Assembly (NCBI GenBank): GCA_018402605.1
Contig: JAGYIK010000072.1
Location: forward strand, 1 to 5,792
Reading direction: 5' to 3'
Length of the DNA: 5,792 bases
From: Litorivicinus sp.
GTDB lineage: Bacteria > Pseudomonadota > Gammaproteobacteria > Pseudomonadales > Litorivicinaceae
Shown one piece after another: positions 1 to 5,792 of this stretch. The notes under the pieces were generated by a model. It ran no database searches. It was not told where the DNA came from and worked only from the letters and a program-made list of their open reading frames with translations. A program made the position numbers and the translations under genes. How positions within the stretch are numbered: position 1 is the stretch's first letter; the number at the start of each line of letters is the position of its first letter.

Positions 1-194
1 GTCCACTGAAATCCTGGCGAAGTGAGATCGCAGACCAAACCATTGATCTGCGGAACCAGCCTACCAATTTGCCCAGCGGCGATTTCTGTATCCGGCAAGT
101 CAAAGCAACCGACGATGGCAAATGCCGGTTGACCCAGAAAGGTCAGCAACCCCACCACCGTTCCGACGATGCACCGTTCAATACACTGTTTCAT
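1..194 (-). CDS. Small exported protein, N-terminal part only (runs off the left edge)
   Basis: The open frame starts at the ATG at 192-194 and stays open to the window edge (64 codons visible). The first 26 residues look like a Sec signal peptide: a short N-terminus with Lys2 and Arg7, a hydrophobic core (residues 8-21) and a likely cleavage site after Ala-Phe-Ala (residues 24-26). The mature part seen so far begins IVGCFDLPD and contains two Cys (residue 30 and one near residue 55), which could form a disulfide in the periplasm. I do not recognise the family. The start lies 8 bases after the stop of the hybrid kinase gene on the same strand, and no good Shine-Dalgarno is visible, so translation may depend on reinitiation from the kinase gene. 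Co-transcription with the kinase is likely and suggests, without proving, a related role. The signal peptide and the open frame are seen; export to the periplasm is inferred. Confidence 0.6.
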   Translation of the reverse strand, partial: MKQCIERCIVGTVVGLLTFLGQPAFAIVGCFDLPDTEIAAGQIGRLVPQINGLVCDLTSPGFQW

Positions 195-202
195 GATGCG
201 GA

Positions 203-2344
203 TCAGGACAGCGCAGCGGTCACAGCGGCAATCAATTCAGGGCGGCGAATCGGTTTGGCACAATAGCCAGAAAATCCAGATGCCAAAAACCGCTCGCGGT
301 CGCCTTCAAGGGCGTTGGCGGTGAGCGCGATGACTGGCAAGGGTTGATCGCGTTGCTGGTCCTGTTCGCGTATGTGGCAACAGGCATCAAGACCACTCAT
401 TTCAGGCATCTGAATATCCATCAACACCAAATCGACATGCTGTGCATGCTGCAGATAGTCCAATGCCACCCGGCCGTTTTCGGCGATCTCGATATGAGCG
501 CAGCCAAGCTGCGTTAACAGTTTTGAAATCACCAGTTGATTGGTGGGGTTATCTTCTGCAACCAGCACGTGGAGACCCTTCATCGGACCATCGGGCGTTT
601 GTACGACTGTAGGCAGATTTTGTGGGATGGCATGCGCTCTTCGGTCAAAACGCCGCTTCAAGACCTCAGACAGGGCGGGGATGAGCTGTGCTGCGCGGGC
701 CGGCTTATGTAGCACCCGTGTTGGGTTAGCCTGCTTTAATTCTTCACTGTGTCCGCCACTGGTTAGGACGATGACTGGAAGATCAGGCGCGGAGACCGAA
801 ACGCGTTCCACGACAGCGGCACCAGACAGCCCAGGCATATGATAGTCACACAGCACAGCATCAAACGGCTCAGCCAACGCATTGGCACGCTCGATTGCAG
901 CAACCCCAGCAAAACCATCATCAGCCGTTACCACCCGGGCCCCATGACTTTCCAGCATGACGGATAATATTTTCTGGTTCAGTGGCAGGTCATCGATCAC
1001 GAGAATTCGCGTATCGCGCAGTGCATCCGGAGTGACGCGCATGTCGCAAATGGCATCCGGGGCGCGCGGGAGTCGCAAGGTGACGGTCACCGTCGTGCCC
1101 TCACCGAGGGTCGACTGCACATCGATTTCCCCTTCAAATGCGGCCACCAATTGACTGACAATGGCCATTCCAAGGCCAGTTCCACCATAGCGACGGGTAA
1201 TGGAGGAATCTGCTTGACTGAATTTTTCAAACAAGCGTTCCATCTGTTGCTCGGTCATCCCAATGCCCGAATCTTCGACAATCAAACGGACGCGATCCTG
1301 CGCTACAGACTCAAGTCGCAAGCAAACAAAGCCCTGTTCGGTGAATTTCACGGCATTGCCTGCCAAGTTGAATAAAATTTGTGCAATTCGAGTCGGATCA
1401 CCGATCACAGCCGACGGAAAGTCCGGCTGAATTTCAACCATCACATCCACAGGCTTTGCCGCTACTTTTTGCGCCAACACCTCCGCCACCCGCTCGACCT
1501 CGTGACGCAAACAAAAAGAAACCTGTTCGTAGTGCATTTGTTCGGCTTCAATCTTTGAGATGTCGAGCACATCATTGATGATCGACAACAGGCTCTCGGC
1601 GCTGTGTAAGAGTGTCTCGAGATACTCAAATTGCTCGGCTTCGAGATCCGTCTCCTTGAGCAATTCCGCCATCCCAATCACACCGTTTAATGGCGTACGA
1701 ATCTCGTGACTCATATTGGCAAGAAACTCTGATTTGAACTGCGCGGTGGCCACAGCCTCCTGACGCTGTGACTCCAGCTCAACTGCCAGTTTACGGCGCA
1801 ATTCAGACTCGAGCTCGGCACGATGTGCCGCCATCCGTGCGCTCATCTCATTGACAATGACTGCAGCCAGATCCTCCAATACCGCCATTTTTTCCGCCGG
1901 CAGGCCGCCTGCGTGGATTGTCCGATCTAACACACAAAGCGAGCCAAGCGTCACACCTTGGGGATCAGTAATTGGCACACCCGCATAAAACCGCAACTGA
2001 AAATCGCCCGTTACCAAGGGGTTACTGGCGAATCGGGTATCATTGGTCGCATCCGGCACGATCATCGGCTTGGCATTCGCCACCACATGGTTACAAAAGG
2101 CCAACTCACGCGAGGTCTCGCGTGTACCAATGTTGTACTCAGATAAAAAGTACTGCCGGTCGCGATCCATGAGTGAAATCGCACACATCGGCATGCCGAG
2201 TAAGGTGGCTGCCAGTCGGGTCAATCGATCAAACCGTGCATCCGGTGGTGTGTCCAACACATGCAGGCGCGCAAGCGCATCCAATCGCGACTGTTCATCA
2301 GCTGGGATCGGATACTCAGGGTATGTCCAGGTCGTCAAATCCAT
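203..2344 (-). CDS. Soluble hybrid sensor histidine kinase, GAF-HisKA-HATPase-REC-REC
   Basis: A 713-residue cytoplasmic hybrid kinase that should autophosphorylate on His and pass phosphate to its own receivers. Residues 35-150 form a GAF sensor domain of the type common in bacterial kinases and cyclases, and residues 150-205 a charged coiled-coil linker. The HisKA H-box SHEIRTPLNG carries phosphoacceptor His213. The HATPase has an N-box (Asn330 in NLAGNAVKFT), G1 (DSGIG, 358-362), an F-box and G2 (GGTGLGM, 387-393). REC1 (about 446-563) has Asp451/452, phosphoacceptor Asp500, Thr528 and Lys547. REC2 (about 593-713) has Glu597/Asp598, Asp643 (DIQMP), Thr675 and Lys697. All catalytic residues are present. 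There is no transmembrane segment, so the signal is intracellular, and there is no C-terminal HPt, unlike BarA or ArcB. The ATG at 2344 is preferred because GAGGAG lies 8 bases upstream; the in-frame GTG at 2353 overlaps that site. Signal and target are unknown. Confidence 0.95.
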   Translation of the reverse strand: MDLTTWTYPEYPIPADEQSRLDALARLHVLDTPPDARFDRLTRLAATLLGMPMCAISLMDRDRQYFLSEYNIGTRETSRELAFCNHVVANAKPMIVPDATNDTRFASNPLVTGDFQLRFYAGVPITDPQGVTLGSLCVLDRTIHAGGLPAEKMAVLEDLAAVIVNEMSARMAAHRAELESELRRKLAVELESQRQEAVATAQFKSEFLANMSHEIRTPLNGVIGMAELLKETDLEAEQFEYLETLLHSAESLLSIINDVLDISKIEAEQMHYEQVSFCLRHEVERVAEVLAQKVAAKPVDVMVEIQPDFPSAVIGDPTRIAQILFNLAGNAVKFTEQGFVCLRLESVAQDRVRLIVEDSGIGMTEQQMERLFEKFSQADSSITRRYGGTGLGMAIVSQLVAAFEGEIDVQSTLGEGTTVTVTLRLPRAPDAICDMRVTPDALRDTRILVIDDLPLNQKILSVMLESHGARVVTADDGFAGVAAIERANALAEPFDAVLCDYHMPGLSGAAVVERVSVSAPDLPVIVLTSGGHSEELKQANPTRVLHKPARAAQLIPALSEVLKRRFDRRAHAIPQNLPTVVQTPDGPMKGLHVLVAEDNPTNQLVISKLLTQLGCAHIEIAENGRVALDYLQHAQHVDLVLMDIQMPEMSGLDACCHIREQDQQRDQPLPVIALTANALEGDRERFLASGFSGYCAKPIRRPELIAAVTAALS

Positions 2345-2346
2345 TT

Positions 2347-2358
2347 GACTCACTCCTC
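2347..2358 (-). promoter_or_regulatory. Ribosome binding site that decides the kinase start
   Basis: On the minus strand GAGGAG stands 8 bases before the ATG at 2342-2344. The alternative GTG at 2351-2353 would begin inside this purine run and so has no site of its own. This supports the 713-residue product over the 716-residue one. Confidence 0.7.
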
Positions 2359-2450
2359 ATCCATGAAGAGAGCGCACTATGCCTAATGGCGTATGTCGAA
2401 ATGGGATGTGTTTTGTTGCAATACCGCCCTCTGGAAGAACGAACTTTGCG

Positions 2451-2455
2451 AAGGA
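2451..2455 (+). promoter_or_regulatory. Ribosome binding site of the LysR-type gene
   Basis: AAGGA sits 6 bases before the ATG at 2462-2464. It decides this start over the upstream in-frame ATG at 2393, which lacks a comparable site. Confidence 0.65.
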
Positions 2456-2461
2456 TTGCTC

Positions 2462-3385
2462 ATGTCGTCATACGGATTTAACTGGGAGCACGCCCGATAT
2501 TTTCATCGTGTCGCGTTGACCAAAAGCATGCGTCAAACGGCGCTTTATTTTGAGGTATCACCAAGTACTGTCTCACGCGGCCTGAAAATGTTTGAAAAGG
2601 CGCATGGGCAAAAGCTGTTTCGGGATTCTAAAAAAGTGCTCTTAACCGAGCACGGCCTGGCCCTCTGGCCACACCTCGATCAACTCTTCAGCGCGTGGAT
2701 GAAAACCAAAGCTGCGCTGGCACAGCAACGCGATCAAGAATTCGATGTCTTGCTTGGATTGCCCGAAATCGGAATCAAGCCAAAGCTCCTGCAACACATC
2801 CATGCATTTGCGCGCGCACAGGGAATTCAGATCCTACCGACCGGTGAGGCCAGCATCGACGCCATTGCGTTCGGTGAACCGCACATTGGCATCGTCTTAG
2901 ACCGCCCAACCTCGCAACCCAGTCTCGCAGACGCTCGACTGATAACCGGTGGGCGCTACGACGTATTGCAGTGCGTGTATCGGTCGCGTTTCGACAACCC
3001 GCCGCATGTGTTAATCGGGAGCTACTCTGATGTGGAGTGGGAAGAAATCGCGCGGCAGGGGTATTGGGACCTTCCCCATGCACGACACAACGCGATGTGC
3101 GCAGTGACACCCGAGCTATCCCGAGAGCACATCGCGACCATTGCGATGGGCTTGGTGGCGCTACCAATCCAGGGTAAGGCTGAAGATCCCGTGCTCGAGC
3201 CAGTGCCGGGCTGCACACCCATGCCACTGTACAGCCTGCATTTACTGATGCACCCAGCGTACAAAGAATCCAATCCGCATCGTCTGATTCGGGAGCATTT
3301 GATGCTCCTGCTGTCACAAACGCCGGCTGAATTTTACGACGGGATTGCCGCCACACCGGCTCCGCGCTCTTTGCCTCCGCCCTGA
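2462..3385 (+). CDS. LysR-type transcriptional regulator (divergent effector domain)
   Basis: A 307-residue protein of normal LysR-type length. Residues 8-67 match the winged helix-turn-helix: WEHARYFHRVA opens the first helix, then a helix-turn-helix with the recognition helix around SPSTVSRGLKMFEK (33-46), then the wing with KLF and LTEHGLAL. Residues 90-290 fit the two-lobed effector-binding domain in length, with recognisable pieces such as the strand DVLLGLPE and GIVLD, but similarity is weak and no ligand can be named. The last 16 residues are a Pro/Ala-rich tail. The ATG at 2462 is chosen because AAGGA (2451-2455) precedes it by 6 bases and the HTH starts soon after; a longer frame from 2393 would add 23 residues unlike the family. 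It is divergent from the hybrid kinase, a typical arrangement for control of the neighbour, and its 3' end overlaps the oppositely oriented HPt gene by 52 bp. The target is unknown. Confidence 0.88.
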   Translation: MSSYGFNWEHARYFHRVALTKSMRQTALYFEVSPSTVSRGLKMFEKAHGQKLFRDSKKVLLTEHGLALWPHLDQLFSAWMKTKAALAQQRDQEFDVLLGLPEIGIKPKLLQHIHAFARAQGIQILPTGEASIDAIAFGEPHIGIVLDRPTSQPSLADARLITGGRYDVLQCVYRSRFDNPPHVLIGSYSDVEWEEIARQGYWDLPHARHNAMCAVTPELSREHIATIAMGLVALPIQGKAEDPVLEPVPGCTPMPLYSLHLLMHPAYKESNPHRLIREHLMLLLSQTPAEFYDGIAATPAPRSLPPP

Positions 3386-3726
3386 GGCCAGAGTGCATCG
3401 ATGCGTTGCTCAACGTGACGCCCAATATGGCATAGGACATCAAGTACGCTCTGGACGCGGCTGGGATCAATGGCCTGCCCTGCCAGCATCGCCTGATCAA
3501 GGGTGCGAAGATCATGCGCACAACGCACATACCCAAGGTTTCCGGTCACAGCGATCAGTGTATGGCACGCGGCCTGCCGTTCATTGAGCGCACCATCGCG
3601 CATCCGCGTCGACAAACGCCACAAATCCCAGGATGCCGACCACAACACATCACGCTGTTCGGCCTCAGAGAGATCGCCAAAATTATCTTGCCAAAGCACC
3701 GCATCAAACTGCGCTAACGCACTCAT
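3334..3726 (-). CDS. Stand-alone HPt-like histidine phosphotransfer protein
   Basis: A 130-residue, mainly helical soluble protein. Residues 51-67 (QAACHTLIAVTGNLGYV) align with the HPt signature (A/C)HTLKGxxGNLG, which places the phosphoacceptor at His55. The next helix, with RCAHDLRTLDQAM, matches the usual Cys-x-x-Leu-Glu-like segment. The Lys and Gly that normally follow the His are Ile58 and Ala59 here, so the assignment rests on the His, the GNLG turn and the helical pattern. An HPt protein shuttles phosphate between receiver domains. The upstream hybrid kinase lacks an HPt and the adjacent gene is a lone receiver, which fits this role. The ATG at 3724-3726 overlaps the stop of the receiver gene (ATGA), so translation is probably coupled; a GTG at 3735 is the alternative start. 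The C-terminal tail (about 114-130, Gly-rich) is encoded opposite the end of the LysR-type gene. HPt identity is inference from the motif. Confidence 0.68.
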   Translation of the reverse strand: MSALAQFDAVLWQDNFGDLSEAEQRDVLWSASWDLWRLSTRMRDGALNERQAACHTLIAVTGNLGYVRCAHDLRTLDQAMLAGQAIDPSRVQSVLDVLCHIGRHVEQRIDALWPQGGGKERGAGVAAIPS

Positions 3727-4100
3727 GCCGCGCACTCCAGCAACGCTTTAAGCTTGAAATGCATGGCTTGCTTTGAGAGTGGCTTATAGAGAAATTCAGA
3801 CGCACCACGATCGCGGTACTGACGCCGGGTGGAATCCGACGTGTCGGCCGTAAAGACAACCACATGTGCGCCGCGAACCAACGCACTCAATTGATCGAGG
3901 ATTTCATAACCCCGGATCCCGTGCACATGATGATCTACAACGACCAACTCATAGCGCCGACGCTTCAGTTCGTCCATCGCTTCTGAGGGGGTATCGGCCA
4001 CATAGACCTTCAATCCCAGCTCATGGCACACGGTTGCCGCCAATCGCAGTGCCAATTTGTCATCATCGATGACAAGACAATTTCTTCGTTCTCCGAACAT
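3723..4100 (-). CDS. Single-domain response regulator (stand-alone receiver)
   Basis: A 125-residue CheY-like protein made only of a receiver domain. The acidic pocket is Asp12-Asp13-Asp14 (VIDDDK), the phosphoacceptor Asp56 (VVVDHH), the switch residue Thr84 (VFTAD) and the conserved Lys106 (YKPL). The loop after Asp56 reads HHVHGIRG where most receivers have the Met-Pro pattern, so the Pro at +4 is His60. There is no output domain: it should act by protein contact or as a phosphate donor or sink in a relay. The ATG at 4098-4100 has GAGGA about 10 bases upstream. It is first of a two-gene unit with the HPt-like gene, sharing ATGA at the junction. The family call is firm; its partner (HPt and hybrid kinase nearby) is inferred from context. 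Confidence 0.9.
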   Translation of the reverse strand: MFGERRNCLVIDDDKLALRLAATVCHELGLKVYVADTPSEAMDELKRRRYELVVVDHHVHGIRGYEILDQLSALVRGAHVVVFTADTSDSTRRQYRDRGASEFLYKPLSKQAMHFKLKALLECAA

Positions 4101-4258
4101 TGTATTACCGTCCTCATCCTTGAAACGGAGTCTTACATTACCAAAATTTTGCGGATCGTTGACCCTGCCGTTATCAAACCGAATGGATATGACAGTTCAT
4201 AGCCTGATCAATTGCATGATTGGTACCACAGCCGAACAACTTTGCAACATCAATTCGG
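4101..4258. promoter_or_regulatory. Intergenic region upstream of the receiver-HPt pair
   Basis: These 158 bp separate the OsmC-family gene from the receiver gene on the same strand and are more AT-rich than the flanking genes, so they probably hold the promoter of the receiver-HPt pair. Seen here are a perfect 10-bp palindrome CAAAATTTTG (4142-4151), an 8-bp inverted repeat AACCGAAT (4177-4184) / ATTCGGTT (4253-4260), and an imperfect dyad around ATCAATTGCATGATTGGT (4207-4224). A weak extended -10-like TGGTAATGT lies on the minus strand close to the receiver start, but no good -35 goes with it. No Rho-independent terminator with a T-run follows the OsmC-family gene, so read-through remains possible. 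Confidence 0.4.
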
Positions 4259-4260
4259 TT
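4177..4260. repeat. 8-bp inverted repeat with 68-bp spacer
   Basis: AACCGAAT (4177-4184) is perfectly complementary to ATTCGGTT (4253-4260). The right arm overlaps the TAA stop of the OsmC-family gene (4259-4261). The spacer is too long for an ordinary terminator. It could be a pair of half-sites or a chance match. Confidence 0.35.
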
Positions 4261-4684
4261 ATTGGTCAAGATCAAGGCAGGTGACACGATGACTGAGTAG
4301 AACACCTGCAGCCTCAAACAGTTTCGATGCAGAACAGTATTTTTCTGCAGACAAATTCACCGCACGCTCGACCTTGACCGGATCCAAATCTTCACCTGTG
4401 ACCGTAAAATGCAGCTCAACGGCCGTGAAAATCGCAGGTACTGCATCGGCGCGCGTCGCGTGCAACTCACACACACAGCCACTGACACGCTGACGCTGCT
4501 TTTTCAGAATAGTGACCACATCAAAACTTGCACAGCTACCGAGACCCATTAACACCAGCTCCATCGGGCGCGGACCGAGATTGCGACCCCCGTGGTCTGG
4601 CGCACCATCAACCACCAGCGCATGGCCAGAGCCACTCTCAGCAACAAAGGACACTGCGTCATGCCATGCAATACGTGCTTTCAT
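4259..4684 (-). CDS. OsmC-family protein (YhfA-like)
   Basis: A 141-residue soluble protein of the OsmC/Ohr superfamily, whose characterised members reduce organic hydroperoxides with two Cys. The diagnostic segment GPRPMELVLMGLGSC gives Cys51 on the central helix, with Glu42 close by, and the second Cys is Cys117 in SAEKYCSAS; the 66-residue spacing is normal. The opening half (GGRNLGP) resembles the OsmC/YhfA branch more than classic Ohr, so peroxidase activity and substrate are not assured. The ATG at 4682-4684 overlaps the stop of the upstream DUF2489-like gene (ATGA), which supports this start over a GTG at 4696, and indicates coupled translation. It is the last gene of the trpC cluster. 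In pseudomonads an OsmC-family gene also lies a short way after trpC, so the position looks ancestral. Confidence 0.88.
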   Translation of the reverse strand: MKARIAWHDAVSFVAESGSGHALVVDGAPDHGGRNLGPRPMELVLMGLGSCASFDVVTILKKQRQRVSGCVCELHATRADAVPAIFTAVELHFTVTGEDLDPVKVERAVNLSAEKYCSASKLFEAAGVLLSHRVTCLDLDQ

Positions 4685-5103
4685 TTCGATAACCACTCCC
4701 GTAGCTGTTTCAGTTCGACCTCCAAGTCGGCCTCATGCAACTGCAATAACTGTCGCCGTGTCGCGTCTTCCGTGCGCCGCGCTTCGCCATCGAGCTGGGC
4801 ACGCGCTTGGCCATAGGGCATATCCAACAGGGCATTGGAGACTGTCTCAAATGCCTGACTTGACAGTGGCTCCCGCCAATTGGAGAAGCTTGCATCCAAT
4901 AAGACCCGCATGCGCAACAAACACTCCGCGCGATCCACTTGCTGCTCAAGGTAAGAACCAATCAGTATTTGGATGCTCTGTTCGGTGTCTGCCCGCGCAC
5001 TGTGCCGAATCGCCTCTTGTGCACGAACTTGGCCGGTCAAGCGCCAGGCATATAGGGCTAAGATCAGCACCAGCGCCAAGGCCAGAAGACCAGTCAACGG
5101 CAT
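4681..5103 (-). CDS. Membrane-anchored DUF2489-like protein
   Basis: About 140 residues. An N-terminal hydrophobic stretch (residues 3-21, rich in Leu and Ala, ending YAWRL) should be a single membrane anchor; it lacks a cleavage site, and the Arg-rich segment after it suggests the remainder is cytoplasmic. The rest is charged and helical: SIQILIGSYLEQQVDRAECLL near residues 44-64, then LLDxS, and a long Glu/Arg-rich C-terminal helix likely to form a coiled coil. This pattern resembles the gammaproteobacterial DUF2489 family, which has no known function that I can state. The start is the ATG at 5101-5103, sharing TGATG with the trpC stop; a GTG one codon earlier (5106) is equally possible, and AGGA lies about 9 bases before that GTG. 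The stop overlaps the OsmC-family start. Co-expression with trpC is likely; a role in tryptophan synthesis is not implied. Confidence 0.75.
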   Translation of the reverse strand: MPLTGLLALALVLILALYAWRLTGQVRAQEAIRHSARADTEQSIQILIGSYLEQQVDRAECLLRMRVLLDASFSNWREPLSSQAFETVSNALLDMPYGQARAQLDGEARRTEDATRRQLLQLHEADLEVELKQLREWLSK

Positions 5104-5792
5104 CACGATGCCAGGTCCTGGAACAAATCCTTGAGTGCCACGCCCGGATCGGGCTGGCGCATGAATGCCTCGCCAACCAAAAAGCCATAGACGGCGTGCG
5201 CGTGCATGGCTTCGACATCTGCGCGCTGCACAATACCGGACTCGGTAATCAACACACGATCTTTCGGCACGTCGTCGATTAACGCATAGGTCGTCTCAAG
5301 GCGGGTTTCAAAGGTGTGCAGGTTTCGGTTATTGATCCCAATCAGCGGCGTATCCAGTTCAAGCGCGCGGACCAACTCGTCCCCATCATGCACTTCAACC
5401 AACACATCCAGCTCCAGATCGCGCGCGCACCGAAATAACGCGTGTAACTCTCTGTCGTTCAGTGCGGCGACAATCAGCAACACACAGTCAGCACCCAGCG
5501 CTCGCGACTCATAGATTTGATAGGAATCCACCATAAAGTCTTTGCGGATCACCGGCAGATCACAGGCTACCCGCGCATCAAGCAAATCCTGATCCGAACC
5601 TTGGAAGAAGTCCTGATCGGTTAAAATCGACAAGCAGGTCGCACCGGCTTTGGCGTACTGCGCCGCGTGGAGCGCGGGCTGAAAGTCCGCACGCAACAAA
5701 CCTTTCGAGGGCGATGCACGCTTGATCTCAGCAATCACTGCAGACCGGCACGCGGCGGTTTGTGCAATCATTTTCTGTGCAAAGCCGCGGAC
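5103..5792 (-). CDS. trpC: Indole-3-glycerol phosphate synthase, 5' end outside the window
   Basis: Catalyses ring closure of 1-(2-carboxyphenylamino)-1-deoxyribulose 5-phosphate to indole-3-glycerol phosphate, with loss of CO2 and water, in cytoplasmic tryptophan synthesis. The 229 visible codons cover nearly all of the (beta/alpha)8 barrel. Counting from the internal Met at 5771: AEIKRASPSKG holds catalytic Glu15 and Lys17, IRKDF gives Lys77, LVEVHD gives Glu126, GINNRNL gives Asn148, and TESG gives Glu177/Ser178. The phosphate-binding end GFLVGEAFM is intact. The frame continues upstream of that Met as VRGFAQK, which matches the RGF segment before the first strand in full-length TrpC, so the gene extends beyond 5792 and about 30-40 N-terminal residues are missing. 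It is the monofunctional form, not fused to TrpF. The stop overlaps the next gene, so the downstream DUF2489-like and OsmC-family genes are probably in the same operon, with trpD/trpG expected upstream. Confidence 0.96.
   Translation of the reverse strand, partial: VRGFAQKMIAQTAACRSAVIAEIKRASPSKGLLRADFQPALHAAQYAKAGATCLSILTDQDFFQGSDQDLLDARVACDLPVIRKDFMVDSYQIYESRALGADCVLLIVAALNDRELHALFRCARDLELDVLVEVHDGDELVRALELDTPLIGINNRNLHTFETRLETTYALIDDVPKDRVLITESGIVQRADVEAMHAHAVYGFLVGEAFMRQPDPGVALKDLFQDLAS

Larger units (their letters stand above)
2345..2461. promoter_or_regulatory. Divergent intergenic region between kinase and LysR-type gene
   Basis: These 117 bp must hold the promoters of both the kinase (minus) and the LysR-type gene (plus), because the genes start back to back. 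LysR-type regulators often bind such shared regions and control the divergent neighbour as well as themselves. A short imperfect dyad, TATGCC-TAAT-GGCGTA (2378-2393, one mismatch between arms), is a candidate operator. It does not fit the T-N11-A core cleanly. I found no convincing -35/-10 pair in either direction: a TTGACT at 2345-2350 has no well-placed -10. The regulatory role is inferred from layout. Confidence 0.4.

Noticed and set aside
540..842. A 100-codon plus-strand frame inside the kinase gene
   Set aside because: It is antisense to the REC domains of the kinase, whose motifs are intact. No independent evidence of coding.
2345..2353. GTG start at 2353 for the hybrid kinase
   Set aside because: The GTG overlaps the GAGGAG that is ideally placed for the ATG at 2344.
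2393..2461. Longer N-terminus for the LysR-type regulator from the ATG at 2393
   Set aside because: The 23 extra residues do not resemble the family N-terminus and would fill most of the divergent control region; the ATG at 2462 has a well-placed AAGGA.
3345..3400. Rho-independent terminator after the LysR-type gene
   Set aside because: No GC-rich hairpin followed by a T-run is visible; the region is coding on the opposite strand.
2775..3536. A 253-codon open frame on the minus strand opposite the LysR-type gene
   Set aside because: It lies almost wholly antisense to a well-supported regulator, is rich in Arg, Cys, Ser and Ala as expected of a shadow frame, has no recognisable domain and no good ribosome binding site.
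4512..5282. A 256-codon open frame on the plus strand across the OsmC, DUF2489 and trpC genes
   Set aside because: It runs antisense to three overlapping conserved genes, and its translation shows no domain and has low-complexity composition typical of a reverse-frame artefact.

Overview
The window looks like ordinary chromosomal DNA of a proteobacterium, most likely a gammaproteobacterium. The main clues are a trp-operon tail (trpC) followed closely by an OsmC-family gene, a DUF2489-type protein, and a moderate to moderately high GC content. The taxonomic call is inference from protein resemblance and gene order. I see no mobile element, phage gene, CRISPR array, tRNA or rRNA.

Layout from right to left. 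The right third holds three genes on the minus strand, packed with overlapping stop and start codons: the end of trpC (5103-5792, 5' end outside the window), a membrane-anchored DUF2489-like protein (4681-5103) and an OsmC-family protein (4259-4684). A 158-bp gap (4101-4258) follows. Next, still on the minus strand, come a stand-alone receiver-domain protein (3723-4100) and a stand-alone HPt-like phosphotransfer protein (3334-3726), joined by an ATGA overlap. A LysR-type regulator on the plus strand (2462-3385) runs into the HPt gene tail to tail, with 52 bp shared. Divergent from it across 117 bp is a large soluble hybrid histidine kinase on the minus strand (203-2344), with architecture GAF - HisKA - HATPase - REC - REC. 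Eight bases after its stop begins a small exported protein (194 to beyond position 1, partial).

How the genes may work together. The hybrid kinase has two receivers but no HPt domain. A stand-alone HPt-like protein and a single receiver protein lie about 1 kb away. Together they contain every module of a multistep phosphorelay (His-Asp-His-Asp), spread over three polypeptides. No response regulator with a DNA-binding output is visible; the only DNA-binding protein here is the LysR-type regulator between the two parts. Both the HPt and the single REC depart from consensus around their phosphoacceptor sites. The split relay is the most interesting thing in the window. Each component is a known family, and their working together is inferred from proximity and complementary domain content only.
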